Under the pieces are notes generated by a model. The model did no database searches and was not told the DNA's origin. It was given only the letters and a program-made list of their open reading frames with translations. A DNA stretch of 25,058 bases from Mnemiopsis leidyi (Eukaryota > Ctenophora > Tentaculata > Lobata > Bolinopsidae): assembly GCA_000226015.1 (NCBI GenBank), contig JH153440.1, positions 17,752 to 42,809 of the forward strand, given 5' to 3'. Both the position numbers and the translations under genes were made by a program. Shown here one piece after another: positions 1 to 10,613 of the stretch. Numbering within the stretch: position 1 is the stretch's first letter; each line of letters begins with the position of its first letter.

Positions 1-152
<152 letters not shown>

Positions 153-313
153 AGAGCTCTTAAATCAACATTTAATTCATGTGACCCAGCCTATTTAGCC
201 CTCACTTCTAAATCACACTAAAATCAAAACCACAGCTGCGATATTTTCTAATTCCCTGAACAATTCAGTTCAACTTCAGAGCAACATATCATATTTGCCT
301 TTCTTTTACACAG

Positions 314-541
314 ATTTATCCCGCAGTTGTTCCGAAGAAATATTTCAAACTGCATCACGTTGATCGTTGTCGAGAACTACACGGTAGGCAGTGGATCACG
401 ACAGTTTACAATCACGAAGGTAATCACCATCTTAGATTGCAGTCTCTTCAAATGGGTATCAATCATGTTGCAGCTTTGCAGCGTCTGACTGTGGAGTGGC
501 ATGGTCAGGATTTACGACAAGCATTGAAAGTAGTACCTTAG
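314..541 (+). CDS. Probable 3'-terminal coding exon of an unrecognised gene (partial)
   Basis: A pyrimidine-rich tract ending in ACACAG (308-313) precedes an open stretch that reads in phase 0 from 314 to a TAG at 539-541, giving 75 residues. The peptide begins IYPAVVPKKYF, passes through HHVDRCRELHGRQW and YNHEGNHHL, and ends ALKVVP. It is rich in His, Arg and Gln and has no obvious membrane segment. An AATAAA follows at 778-783, a suitable distance for a 3' end. I do not recognise the family. Upstream exons would lie outside the window or in 153-313, where I see none. A second frame is open over the first part of the exon, and a GTAATC after position 420 could act as a donor, so an internal exon is also possible. 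The gene would converge with USP14. Confidence 0.4.
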   Translation: MYPAVVPKKYFKLHHVDRCRELHGRQWITTVYNHEGNHHLRLQSLQMGINHVAALQRLTVEWHGQDLRQALKVVP

Positions 542-1513
542 CGCTATTGTACAGCACGTTTAGATTGCAGCAATATTTAATGTGCCGTTGCGTAATTTTG
601 TCCACGAAATTCCATATATATAGGAACCCCGATATTAATAATGGTAGTATAGGGTATATATCTAAGTTTAATAATTCAGGGAGACACACTAATAACAACA
701 GACACAAACATCTCCTCCAAAACCTGGATATGGGTGCACACGACAGGGACGGTTAAATGGCAGGGTTTCGTCCCACGAATAAACGTCAAGAAGATAACAG
801 CGTCAAGTGTCTGAACTTTTACGTAGAAGCTTGTCAAGTGTCTGAACTTTTACGTAGAAGCTTGTGTTGCTCTGAGCCTCACGTGACCACTAACATTACA
901 GAATGGCGACTTGCATCATTAATCAAGCAGAAAATCATTCTGAGGGAAAATAGTTGATGTGGGAAATGTTATTTGATTGACTTACTGATTTCTCTGATCC
1001 TAAAGTTTGAGAAACATCTGAAAATGAGCGATTTCAACTTAAGTCAAAGAGGTCGAATTCAATCTGTTCATGTGCTTCACCCTTACGAGTTTTAAATAAT
1101 GTGTCATGAGAATGATAACAAAGACATTACGATGTTTTCTATTGGGAAGCTTTCTCTGACAAAAAAGTGGCGTATTGTAATGTTTATTGTTGAAATCAAT
1201 TATGTGTTTTTAGAGAACCTAATCTTTGTGTCGGCAATTTTTTGTTTAATTTTTACGCCTCCGTTGGTATTTCATATTTACTCTATGGGATCAGAAATTG
1301 GGCAAGAGGGATACTCAAATTTGGCCGGTAAGAAAAACTACTATATAAACAGACAAATAAAGCACAGACAAAAGGATGTGTGAGGTCGGTCGCCCCAAGA
1401 AGTCCCATTACAACTTCAACAAACAGTTTAAAGTCGACCTCGAATCAGAGTGTAAACTGCGCCGTGCCTGACGGGCTTGCTCGGTGCTCCAAATGAAAGT
1501 CGGGAGTTCAGAT
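542..1513. other. Convergent intergenic/3'UTR region
   Basis: No coding exon is supported here. The stretch lies between two convergent 3' ends. It holds a plus-strand AATAAA (778-783) suited to the exon ending at 541 and a minus-strand AATAAA (1183-1188) about 330 nt beyond the USP14 stop. It also contains a perfect 31-nt tandem duplication at 802-863. Frames at 496-756, 757-957 and 1099-1383 have no recognisable domain or exon structure. Confidence 0.6.
802..863. repeat. Perfect 31-nt tandem duplication
   Basis: The 31-nt unit beginning GTCAAGTGTCTGAAC and ending GAAGCTT occurs twice, at 802-832 and 833-863, with no mismatches. The identity suggests a recent replication-slippage duplication. 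Confidence 0.95.
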
Positions 1514-4500
1514 TCATTCCATCTTCTCCATTTCTGGAACTTCTTCCTTCTTTTCTTCCTTCTTTTCTTCAGTTTCCTCCCAGACTTCGCACCGTTTGGG
1601 TCCGTACAGAAGCGTGTAAGCCACATGCCAGTCACCTGCATTATTAACTTGACATTACCTACCAACGGTAATATTCTCATCTAATAGGTATAAACTATAA
1701 ACATGAAGAATCGTTCAAGATAAAAGTCGACGGACAAGCATCTACTTCATTCTATTTAAAAAACAGCATTCTCCGGTGGTTTAATTGACCAGCTCTGCAG
1801 AACACTTACCGCCTCCGCTTAGCTTCAAAACATCCTCGTCCTTCACGATACTGAGCTTTTCATCGTCGCATTTTATCCAGTTGTCTGAAAAGTTAGACAT
1901 ATCAGACATACTTTGCAGTAAATAGAATTTGTTTCTTCCTATTCTATATTCGATACTACACTTCGATACATTCCGAAAACTGTCCTATTTGAATGATACC
2001 AAGTATCACCAATAGTTATACAACTTCCTCTTCCTGTTGGCCCCTATAAATAGACTAAGATTTCTGGGAAAATCGCTTCAAATCTCAATGCAGTAGTACC
2101 TCTTAACTATGCTAGATTTGGGTTAACATATTTCGGCCTTTAAAACCGCGTACAACAGAAGAGGCGGCGGGTGTGCTCATCCAAAAGAACATAAAACAAT
2201 CCTAATCTACTTCTTCTGGTGAAGCGGCTGGCTTTTTGGGTCCTCTTTTTGCATTACTTTTCTCAAATTTTAGAATTTGGATTTTGACCGATAACAAGTC
2301 GCAATTAAGACGTAAAACTTTGGTTTAAATAATTTTAATCGAATTGTGATCAAATAAACACTTATCAGAACGCATTTCAACACTTATATTTAATAATCCG
2401 TCTAATTTTTTAATGATCCTTAAGTGGTGAAAAATTTAGCCATTCAAAACCGCTTACTAGAAAGACGCATGTAAGAAATATACAACTCAAGTAATTAGTC
2501 TCAATCTTCACGTAAATTTGATAAACGATAAATCGCTTGAAATCTTGGTGATTTTTCGTGATTTGCAAAGAGTGCCGCCCACACTTTCATCTACACGCAT
2601 GCAATGTAAATTTAGGTCACTCCTTTTCTCAAACACAGAGCCACTCTGTAATGAAGCACTTAACTACCTGCAGGGGTTAAATTTTACGAGCCAGAGAGTG
2701 TGCATTAACCGTCGAAGCTGTACGAAATACAGTCTGGCGATGGCCGACTTGCTACAGCAAGGGTCGAACTCGGGTCTGCTGCACGGGAGGCGTAAATGAA
2801 ACCACTACACCAACCAGCCGACTACATGCATAATTTATAAATCATTTAGCAATTTTTGTTATTTTCAACAAATTTTTGTTGAACTCCAATAAAACGTTGA
2901 TTAAAGGGTTTTACAAGAAGTGTAACATTTTAATGGTTTAATGTGAGGATGATCCAACGATGTAGAACCCTAGCGAAGCTCTGGTCGTGTATAATAATCT
3001 ACTCGGAGATTGAAAAGTAATCATATGATTAATAATTTGTAATCATTATGATTATAATATCAGACATCATCGTTATGATTGTAGATTTAAGATAGGACAG
3101 TTACACTTTCATTGTGTCGTTCGCGAAGGAAATATTTTCTTCATCCTCAGCTACTTAGACATTGTCACTCAAATTATTTGTATAATAGTAGTGTTGAAAG
3201 TATAAAAGATGGATTTAAGATAAATGAGCAATCAACCACCAAACTGATTTTGTATCGACCCCCGCCCAATAGTTCCTTAATAAATCTTACCTTCCTTGTG
3301 TTTCACCCACGCGACGTAATGGCCGGACGACGAACTTCTGCCCTGGTGAGTCAAGACCGCCTGCAGCTCGTAATACCCGCTGTTGTTCGACCCGATGTCG
3401 TCCGGGAAGGAGGTCGGCTCGTACTTCACCTCCTTTTTCTCATCCTTTTCGTCATGCTTGTTCTTAATGTCTTTCCCTGACTTGAAGGTGATGTATCATT
3501 AGAGAAATTGTCCATTTTCATCATAATTCCATATAAATGGTACACTCGGCATAGGGACATTATAGAAGGGCACTGCAATGGGGACAGTTTGATGAGACGA
3601 ATATTTTGGCTTACCAGTTCTTTTTCGATTTTTTTCTGTCTGAGATTCTCGAATAAGTCCCGAGCGGGAGCAAGCTTTTCCTTGAGCTCTGGAGAACAGA
3701 GCTCTAGCGCATCGTACTCCATCGGAAATTTAATATCCTGAAAATTATCCCGTGAACCACAGAATAATCAAATACCATCCCAGTATCACTAAAACCTATT
3801 TGGATTATTTTTGGCATTAGAGTTGAGACCGATGCCAAATGATATCTATGTTTGGTTCGCTTGATTATCTCATAGCTACTCTTAATTTAAATCAGATTGT
3901 AATTTAATTTGTAAGAAATCTCGGTCAATATTAAATTAGCATCTTTGACAAGCTTCTCAGTAAAATTGTAGGTCGATAAAGGTGGCAGATTACAATGGGC
4001 AGCGATTTCATTCATATGGCATCATCTAATGACTACAACTTTATGTCTCTTTGATGTTCCCTTGATCAAATGCCAAAAATCATTTTCTATGAAGCTGTTA
4101 AAAGATTACGTGGAAATGAATTCAAACTAGAAAGTTCACAAACCTTTAAGACTTTAGCGTTAATGTTTTCTTTCTCTTTGTAGAAGAATCGAATGAAGTT
4201 AATTGTTAGGTACGATGGTAATCGATTTACGTTCGACTGAAAAAGATACCGTAATAATCTGGCAATCCTACAATCAGTTAGGAAAACTCAAAGGCTGTGA
4301 GACAGAGTGACAGATAAAAGTTCAACAAGTCCACCAAGTGATCGCACATGATTTCAAAGTAAAGGAAGTACCCCTCAAAGAGGGAGTTTTGCAACAGGAG
4401 TAAAACTCACAGTCTTAACGTAGACAGCATTTCTACCAAGAGTAGGAGATGTCTTCTCGATATTTTCTTTTAAGCCCTGTAAAATTTTTGTGTTCACATC

Positions 4501-6824
4501 TCGTAAAAATCTAACGAGTGAACTTGTAGGCTTAGAGTGTAAACAACAAATTGTTTCAATTATCATGTTTCAGTAAAACAAACGATTTCCATGTTCTTCT
4601 TTACACAGTAAGAGGCTTGGTTTAGCAGATCTCTAACTTGTTTGAAAAGCTGCAGAGGCCGCCGTACCTTCATAAGATCGTAAATTACGCACGTGCGCGC
4701 TAATGTACGTGATCTGAGTAAATGGCGGTGACCGCGCTTGAAACCCAACTTTCACACGACCGCATTCACCACGACATTAATCGGTAGACCGTTTCGACTT
4801 TCTTTTTTCATTTCATGCGTGATAGGTCTCATTGCGGCCACCGCAAACCCTATAATATAGAATCGTCTCATAGAGCAAGCCGTGAAACGTACCATGGTTA
4901 AGCCGAGCTGCATGTACCGAACGTCAGTGTTGATATGACACCGCAGCTGTGTCCACTTCTCAATGGACTTAGCTTCCGGCTCCTCCTCACTTTCACTACA
5001 CTTGAGCGTGGTTACGTTCTCTCCTCCGAAGTACTGCTCGATAAAGGACTTCCTGACAGTTTCTGTGCTGGTGCTCCCCTCTCCAGGCAGATACTCAGAC
5101 ATCATCCTCATTATCTCCGTCCAACATTCGTTAGCATCCTGCAAGCGTAGCAAGTCAGCTATCACTAAATACATGTAGTCTTATACATTACATTATTACA
5201 AGTACTTCACTACGCTCCAGCTTGAAAACAGTTTCACACGGAGATTATTACCTGTTGCTGAAAGACCCCACCCTCGCCTCTCTCAGCGAATCTGGGGAAG
5301 GTCATGTGAAGAACTTTCAACATGACTAGAGGGGTGACCGGCTCTGACGTTGTGTCCATTTCCTTGTAGAGCTGCTTCATTGCGGCACAGATACCTTCAC
5401 TGCCAACCATAGACTGTCTTGTAAACTGACCTGGTTTATCATGTATTTTAGTGATCATCAACGTGAAAGTTTAGGGATGCTTTTGCAATAACTTTGTTGT
5501 CATTAAACTCAAATTATCTGTCGGCACCCATGATCTAAGAAGGAATGGTGTGAAGAGAAATTTGATTCTAAAGTATTAACCTGAAGACTGCTCCAGTTTG
5601 GCTTTAAGTTCTGGTACTGTTTTGAGACACTGTAGTGTAGCCGCCATGTAACACGTGTTACCGAGATTGTGTAGTCCAGGTGGGTAGTCTGACTGTTATA
5701 ATACATTAATTCTGACTGTAGTTATACATTAATTCTGACTGTAGTTATACATTAATTCTGACTGTAGTTATACAATAATTCTGGCTTCAATTATACATTA
5801 AAAAGAAGTACTGAGACTGAGATCAAACAGACAGCTTATCCTGCTATTAACCTATTACTTATCAATGATATAGGTTCAAAAGGCAGAACAAAAAACATAG
5901 TAAAAGTCAACAGACCGCTTGGTTAACTTGACTTTCAGTCATGTCCTCAATAAACTGAGTTTTCTCTGCTGGTTCGGGCGGTAGATCGCTGGCGCTTCCC
6001 ATCATCATCATAGTGATGTTGTTCTTAAGGTTCTTTATCCCCGACCAGCTGTCGTCCTGTAGGAGATTATTTTTGTTCTAATCCAGTACATTTACCTGAA
6101 TCACTGCTCAGTTAGTTAGTGTACTTCATTGCTTAGTTAGTTAGTGTACTTCATTGCTTAGTTAGTTAGTGTACTTCATTTCTTAGTTAGTCAGTGTACT
6201 TCATTGCTTAGTTAGTCAGTGTACTTCATTGCTTAGTTAGTCAGTGTACTTCATTGCTTAGTAGTAAGTCTGTGATACTAGTATTAACATAGCTCTAAAA
6301 GATGCATGCAGAACGCCAGTTTCATTAGCTTTAAGTTACAAAGATCCATATATACGGTGATGGGTACACAAACACGGCCAATAAGTGATCAGATAACGCG
6401 AAATTATCGTTAACTTAAAATACGTGAATCCAAGTTTCTACTCACACCGATGGCTTTGCCCTTGACCATGACTTTCATCCGCTCTGGAACAACGCCCGTT
6501 AAAGAGTACAGGGCTGACTTGAAGATTAGGGGAGCTTCGTCTGTGTTACATTCTATCTCGCTGAACTTCTCTTTACCCCACTTCACGTTAACTGGTTCAA
6601 GAAATAGCGGGTTTGAGTTGTAACCAAGAGTTGATGAGTTGAAGGGTATAATTGTCAGAGGGGTCACAAATTGTTTATATCACGTAATGAAGTTTCTCGA
6701 TTTTTATTGGTCACACCTAACTCTTTATTGGTCAATCTCTGATTTCTATAAATACTTTTGGGCGATTTTAGTTATATTTTGACGAAAAAGAGTCATCCAA
6801 AAACTTACCTTTATAAACAGGCAT
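1514..6824 (-). CDS. USP14: Ubiquitin carboxyl-terminal hydrolase 14 (proteasome-associated deubiquitinase)
   Basis: Twelve exons join in frame to 502 residues (human USP14 has 494): 6809-6824, 6446-6591, 5916-6056, 5581-5692, 5430-5252, 5138-4893, 4476-4411, 4236-4144, 3737-3615, 3480-3291, 1884-1810, 1635-1514. The start MPVYKVNVKWGKEKF matches the family's N-terminal ubiquitin-like domain. The USP domain begins near residue 105 with LGNTCYM, so the nucleophile is Cys115. A QQQDANECW block follows, then GRSSSSGHY with catalytic His428, and DNWIKCDDEK with the probable acidic residue. The C-terminus keeps GGGDWHVAYTLLYGP, then adds an acidic Glu/Lys tail from a low-complexity stretch not seen in human. 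The family binds the 19S proteasome and trims ubiquitin chains. Donors follow GT, though the exon 3 donor (gtctgt) is weak. Exon 10 uses an AAG acceptor, chosen to keep phase. A minus-strand AATAAA lies at 1183-1188. Confidence 0.95.
2540..2820 (-). mobile_element. tRNA-derived SINE-like element in USP14 intron 10
   Basis: On the minus strand a tRNA-like head carries a box A (TGGTGTAGTGG, 2812-2802) and a box B (GAGTTCGACC, near 2771-2762) about 42 nt apart, close to real tRNA spacing. The acceptor and T stems do not pair well, so this is not a functional tRNA. A CTTGCT-AGCAAG hairpin follows at 2748-2761. The body probably continues to about 2540, but I cannot fix its end and see no clear target-site duplication. 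The 93-residue plus-strand reading frame here is incidental. Confidence 0.45.
2864..2883. repeat. Perfect 9-bp inverted repeat with a 2-nt spacer
   Basis: TTCAACAAA and TTTGTTGAA flank a TT spacer, forming a near-perfect palindrome within USP14 intron 10, about 45 bp outside the SINE-like head. It may mark an old element end, but there is no further support. Confidence 0.6.
5701..5801. repeat. 23-nt minisatellite beside the USP14 exon 4 acceptor
   Basis: Units beginning ATACATTAATTCTGACTG span 5701-5723, 5724-5746, 5747-5769 and a diverged copy 5770-5792, plus a partial copy to 5801. The array lies in intron 3, directly before exon 4 on the minus strand. The first three units contain, on the minus strand, the same ACAGTCAG that forms the inferred exon 4 acceptor (AG at 5694-5693). 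Confidence 0.95.
6106..6262. repeat. 25-nt minisatellite in USP14 intron 2
   Basis: Six near-identical 25-nt units based on GCTTAGTTAGTTAGTGTACT plus TCATT run from 6106 to 6255, followed by a partial copy. The last three full units share a TTAGTCAG variant in place of TTAGTTAG, so the array has two subfamilies. The units are contiguous and have no spacers, so it is not a CRISPR. Confidence 0.95.
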
Positions 6825-6840
6825 GACCTAAAGAAGATAG
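6825..6840 (-). promoter_or_regulatory. 3' splice acceptor just before the USP14 start codon
   Basis: Read on the minus strand, TATCTTCTTTAG is followed by GTC and then the ATG at 6824. The AG occupies 6829-6828. A pyrimidine-rich acceptor three bases before the start implies either a 5'UTR intron or acceptance of a trans-spliced leader. Confidence 0.5.
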
Positions 6841-7272
6841 CGCTTGTTAGTGTCGCATTTCTAGTTGGTATTTAGGAAAATATCATATGTTATGAAATTC
6901 GTCCATAGTTTGATGAAGACTTTCAATTTGGGAGTTTAAAACAAAAATAATTGAGAGTTTTAGACCACCTTGCGTTTAAACAATTTTGTTTTCAGCTACC
7001 AATATCTCAACATGATGCTATAATGTTTTATAAATCAAAACAATCGTCTTATATTGGCCCATGAAATTATTGCAAAAGAACCTCTTCTGAATTGGAAAAG
7101 CGTTTCCAACAAAGAAGGGGTCCTGGCTTTCGGCTTTATTTCAGATTACGGAGACCCATTTTGACTTGAATTTTTAAGATTGGATCTTCTGTCAACTTAG
7201 TGGAGTTAATGTACACGTGCCATAAGCGGTCGTTTACGTAATCAAAATAATCCGTAATCTTTAAAAGCCCCC

Positions 7273-7318
7273 TAAGTAATATTTGAACGACCCCTTAAGT
7301 AATATTTGAACGACCCCT
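7273..7318. repeat. 23-nt perfect tandem duplication
   Basis: A 23-nt unit starting TAAGTAATATTTGAACGACC is present twice, at 7273-7295 and 7296-7318, with no mismatches. It is a probable slippage duplication in intergenic DNA. Confidence 0.93.
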
Positions 7319-8149
7319 ATTTTCTAAAGGACGATTCAATATAATGGCAATTTGTAAAGGAGACAATTGAAATAGTGTACAAAAGACAATTGAAACATCG
7401 TGTTGTTAAACTCCATTGTCCAAATAAACAACGAAACATTTTCATACTTCAAAAAATAATCCATTTAATTAATTATCCCATTTAATTGCTTTCGGTCGAA
7501 TTTTAGCACCTTTTATGCAAAAATATACGTAAACGTTGCATGTCTAATGACCGTAAAATTAATTACTCATCGTAATAAAATCAACATAAAATCAGTTCTT
7601 CAAGAGAAATAATGCAAACCAAAGTAATCAACCTAGCTAGTCAACATCATTCCGCCGATCAGGATAAATGTCATGGAGATTTTTTCCATATTTTGGGCGT
7701 CGAATTGACTATTTTTTTCTTTTTTATACTATATAAACTCTCGTCTTTACTGGAAATTGTATAGTGTATACCAGCAAATTAATGATTTCAACAATAATTT
7801 TTTCTTCATTAGCTGATCTTCAGATTGGTATGATCTAAATTGCAAGGCGGGTGCAACACTAAACCCTTCAAATTTCGCAAATTCCATCAATATTCGCCAA
7901 ATTACACAATTCCGGAATGGTGTTCAGCATATAGTAATTCAAACGTCAACTCGTAGAACTTGAAAATGGGCTGCACTTTTACACTATTTGGCTGGTGGGT
8001 AGGTACCAAGCAAAATCCGAGATCGCCTAGCCTTAGAGCCTTCTAAGTTCTCACTCAATTAGACTTTAAACTGCAGCTTCAACCGTAGAACCACGTTGTT
8101 GTGATTCGCCCAGCATAAATTCTAGGAAAATCGTGTAAAAATCAGACCG

Positions 8150-8225
8150 GGTAGCCTCAGTCGTTTGCTTTAGAGAGAGCTCGATCTGCGTTCCTTAACA
8201 TAGGAAGCGAGTTCAAATACCAACA
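8150..8225 (+). mobile_element. Degenerate tRNA-like (SINE head) sequence
   Basis: The plus strand reads TAGCCTCAGTCG at 8152-8163, resembling box A, and GAGTTCAAATACC at 8209-8221, resembling box B. The roughly 57-nt spacing matches a class II tRNA (Leu/Ser) with a long variable arm, and a TTCCT...AGGAA hairpin sits where that arm would be. The outer stems do not pair, so it is a tRNA relic or SINE head rather than a working tRNA gene. Confidence 0.4.
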
Positions 8226-8346
8226 CCACACAAATCAGATAAATATTTTTATGGAAATTCTGCAGGCAGATATCAATAGCAAAAATCACATTCACATCTA
8301 CATTGTTATTACCATAAAGCTGATTTCAACAAATGAAAAACACAAT

Positions 8347-9831
8347 TCAGCTCATCAATGGCAAACTCCGAATCTGCCCAACCAGATACTTCATAGCAAA
8401 TATCGTGAAAACGGGGACAAGGATGATGTCCAGATAGAAATACTCATAGAACGGTTGATAACCAGGTAGCAACTTCTTTCCGGAAATGGTTAAGTCGATG
8501 TATCCCAGCAGTTGTTCCTCAGTAGTGCGGGTAAGCAGGAGTTGTCGTTGTAATGCCTTACTTTGCTCCGTGATTCCCGGACCGGAAATATTCATTACTT
8601 TCTCGTAAACTTCATCCACGTTGGAGTCTCTGAGGCTCACAATCTTGTCGCCCAGTCCGCGTTTCCGGATTTGTTCTGCGTTCAGGAACTGATCAAATGC
8701 GACTCTGGGGATTACAAGCATTGGCGCACCTGCGCACATCGCTTCTACCTTGCTGGCATAGCCGCCGTGGGTGATAAAAGCACGGAGTTTGGGATGTCGG
8801 AGAAGGGTAGTCTGCGCCACCCATTTGAAGGTTCTCACATTAGGAGGAAGGTTGGGTACTTCGAATTTCATCTTCCAAACTATATTGAAGGGCATCTTGG
8901 CAAAAGCACCGATCAGTATCTCCTTCTCGTCATCAAGCAGTGTGTGAATGTGAGATCCAAACGAAATGTAAACAAAACCATCACTTGAATCGACGAACTC
9001 CCGCAGTTCCTCGCTCAAATCCTGAGGATTATATTCGGTACACAGAGTACCAGCTAGCGGGACAACACCGGGACCAAAAGGGACGGGAAAGTCTACCAGG
9101 GGATGGTAGTGCATGAGGACCAGCCCGACCTCCTTGTACAGAGCAACATAGCCGGGGTATTCAGGGACGTGGGGGTAAATGTCCGGTGCGATCAGGAATC
9201 TCTGAACAATGTCCTCAAACAACATGATTCCAGCGGCTTTCAGCATGTTTTTAACCCGGAGTAAGGGGGACATCTTTACGTCTTCGTTGTCTTGGTAGGT
9301 CACCCCGTCGTGGTTGACAGAGGACCGGTAGATGGGTAGACCGTAGCTGGATATTTGGGCAGGAAAAGTGGCAGGAGCTGGGAACTGGGTTATACGACCT
9401 GGGATTTTTAGTCTGTGCGCGAGGGAAAATGCACAAGAATCGTACAGGGCCCCGAGGGTTATCATAGCATCGAACTTAGCGCTGGTTGCCATTAGATGCT
9501 GAACAAAGGGGTCCTGAAAGAATGGCCCACATAACTTTAACACAATCTTGATGTTAGATAAAGCTTTTCCAATCGTAAAATCGGGATCATCAATGATTTT
9601 TAGGAAATTGTTCCCAATTTTCTCCGTCTCCGTCAAGGTAACCTTCTTAATTTGTGATCTCAAATATTTGGGCACATTGGCACTGACGTAAGTCACTGAA
9701 TGACCGTTATCTGCCAGAACATTGGCGGTGTAAGCTCCAATAGTTTGGTGAGACCCCCCTGCAAACACATTGACAAACAGAATATCCCAGGAGCGGACAG
9801 TGCTCAAGAAAAGAAGAAGGAGGAGGGGCAT
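8347..9831 (-). CDS. UDP-glucuronosyltransferase/UDP-glycosyltransferase family protein
   Basis: An intronless 494-residue frame has full-length UGT architecture. The family transfers a sugar from a UDP-sugar to small lipophilic acceptors, normally from the ER lumen. Residues 1-15 form a signal peptide. GGSHQ places a His at 28, where the family has its catalytic base. The variable acceptor-binding half follows. The donor-binding half includes FVYISFGSH, FKWVAQTTLLRHP and the signature FITHGGYASKVEAM with VAFDQFLNAEQI. A final hydrophobic helix (near LDIILVPVFTIFAMKYLV) is followed by a short tail without the dilysine motif common in vertebrates. The start is the first ATG after an acceptor-like CTCTCAG. 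An A/T-rich TATTTAAAA lies about 100 nt upstream on the minus strand. Subfamily and sugar specificity cannot be read from the sequence. Confidence 0.93.
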   Translation of the reverse strand: MPLLLLLFLSTVRSWDILFVNVFAGGSHQTIGAYTANVLADNGHSVTYVSANVPKYLRSQIKKVTLTETEKIGNNFLKIIDDPDFTIGKALSNIKIVLKLCGPFFQDPFVQHLMATSAKFDAMITLGALYDSCAFSLAHRLKIPGRITQFPAPATFPAQISSYGLPIYRSSVNHDGVTYQDNEDVKMSPLLRVKNMLKAAGIMLFEDIVQRFLIAPDIYPHVPEYPGYVALYKEVGLVLMHYHPLVDFPVPFGPGVVPLAGTLCTEYNPQDLSEELREFVDSSDGFVYISFGSHIHTLLDDEKEILIGAFAKMPFNIVWKMKFEVPNLPPNVRTFKWVAQTTLLRHPKLRAFITHGGYASKVEAMCAGAPMLVIPRVAFDQFLNAEQIRKRGLGDKIVSLRDSNVDEVYEKVMNISGPGITEQSKALQRQLLLTRTTEEQLLGYIDLTISGKKLLPGYQPFYEYFYLDIILVPVFTIFAMKYLVGQIRSLPLMS

Positions 9832-9856
9832 TCCTGAGAGATCGGTTAGAACAGAA
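9832..9856 (-). promoter_or_regulatory. Strong 3' splice acceptor two bases before the UGT start
   Basis: On the minus strand TTCTAACCGATCTCTCAG is followed by GA and the ATG at 9831, with AG at 9835-9834. The pyrimidine tract and CAG are well formed even though the coding region has no introns. This fits a 5'UTR intron or a trans-splice site. Confidence 0.55.
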
Positions 9857-10613
9857 CACAGATGTTATAATCCTACTTAAGTCAACTTGAAAAAAAAGCG
9901 GTATTTTTATTTTTTGGCCCAATTGATGTTTTTTAAATAGACTTTATGCTTTAAAAAAACTTAAAAAAAGTACAATATAAATATTTTCTAAAATCGAAAA
10001 AAACGCCGACGACCTTAGCTTAAAAGTTGGAAAGCTGGCTTGATCCGCAATAAACGAAATCTACCACCAAGAGCCATGACACACACAAGAAAATATGCTG
10101 AACCCTAATTGTAGAAAGTAAAAAAGTTAAGAGAAGTCGATGAAACGTTTATGAAACCTTAGCAAAACGCTCAGTTGTAAAATTGTCACTGCAAGTCACC
10201 ATGCCCAATATATAATGCATAATCAATATGAAACATGACACCAATTACTAACTAGAGCTTAGTCCTCATAAAATTGGCAAGATAAATTAATTTGACGTCT
10301 CACTCAAGCTCTCGAGTTTTCAAGGTTACCAGATAAAGATTTGTGTAACAAATTAGTTTAAAATAATCTGACATCTATGACGTCACCATGAACCAATGCA
10401 GCTTATGAGGAGCTCAGTATCTACTTCCAGGGCTTTTCTAGCTCGTTGGCAGAAAGTTTCAATCTTTGAATTGAGTTCGGGGCAATTCAACTTAGTTAAA
10501 ACAGAATAAAAAGCACGCGAATCTCGGTTAGAAACTTAATAAATTACAAAAACTAAATTATTCAATAACTTAAAAAGGCACCGGTAAAAAGATCATCGAA
10601 CTAAGAGCAAACT
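9857..10613. other. Intergenic region between the UGT gene and MTG1
   Basis: This AT-rich stretch with many stops has no supported gene or RNA. It should contain the UGT promoter and the MTG1 3'UTR. I find no canonical minus-strand AATAAA near the MTG1 stop. Confidence 0.55.

Larger units (their letters stand above)
6842..8346. other. Intergenic region between USP14 and the UGT gene
   Basis: No gene is supported in these 1.5 kb. The stretch is AT-rich and stop-dense in all frames. It contains a 23-nt tandem duplication (7273-7318) and a tRNA-like sequence (about 8150-8225). It must hold the USP14 promoter and the 3'UTR of the UGT gene, but I see no clear TATA box or canonical AATAAA for either. 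Confidence 0.55.

Noticed and set aside
2518-2799. 93-residue plus-strand frame in USP14 intron 10
   Set aside because: It overlaps the tRNA-derived element, has no domain and lacks exon signals.
6106-6262. CRISPR-like array
   Set aside because: The 25-nt units are contiguous, with no unique spacers, in an animal intron: a minisatellite.
8563-8988. 141-residue plus-strand frame
   Set aside because: It lies antisense within the conserved UGT donor-binding region and has no recognisable domain; it is a shadow.
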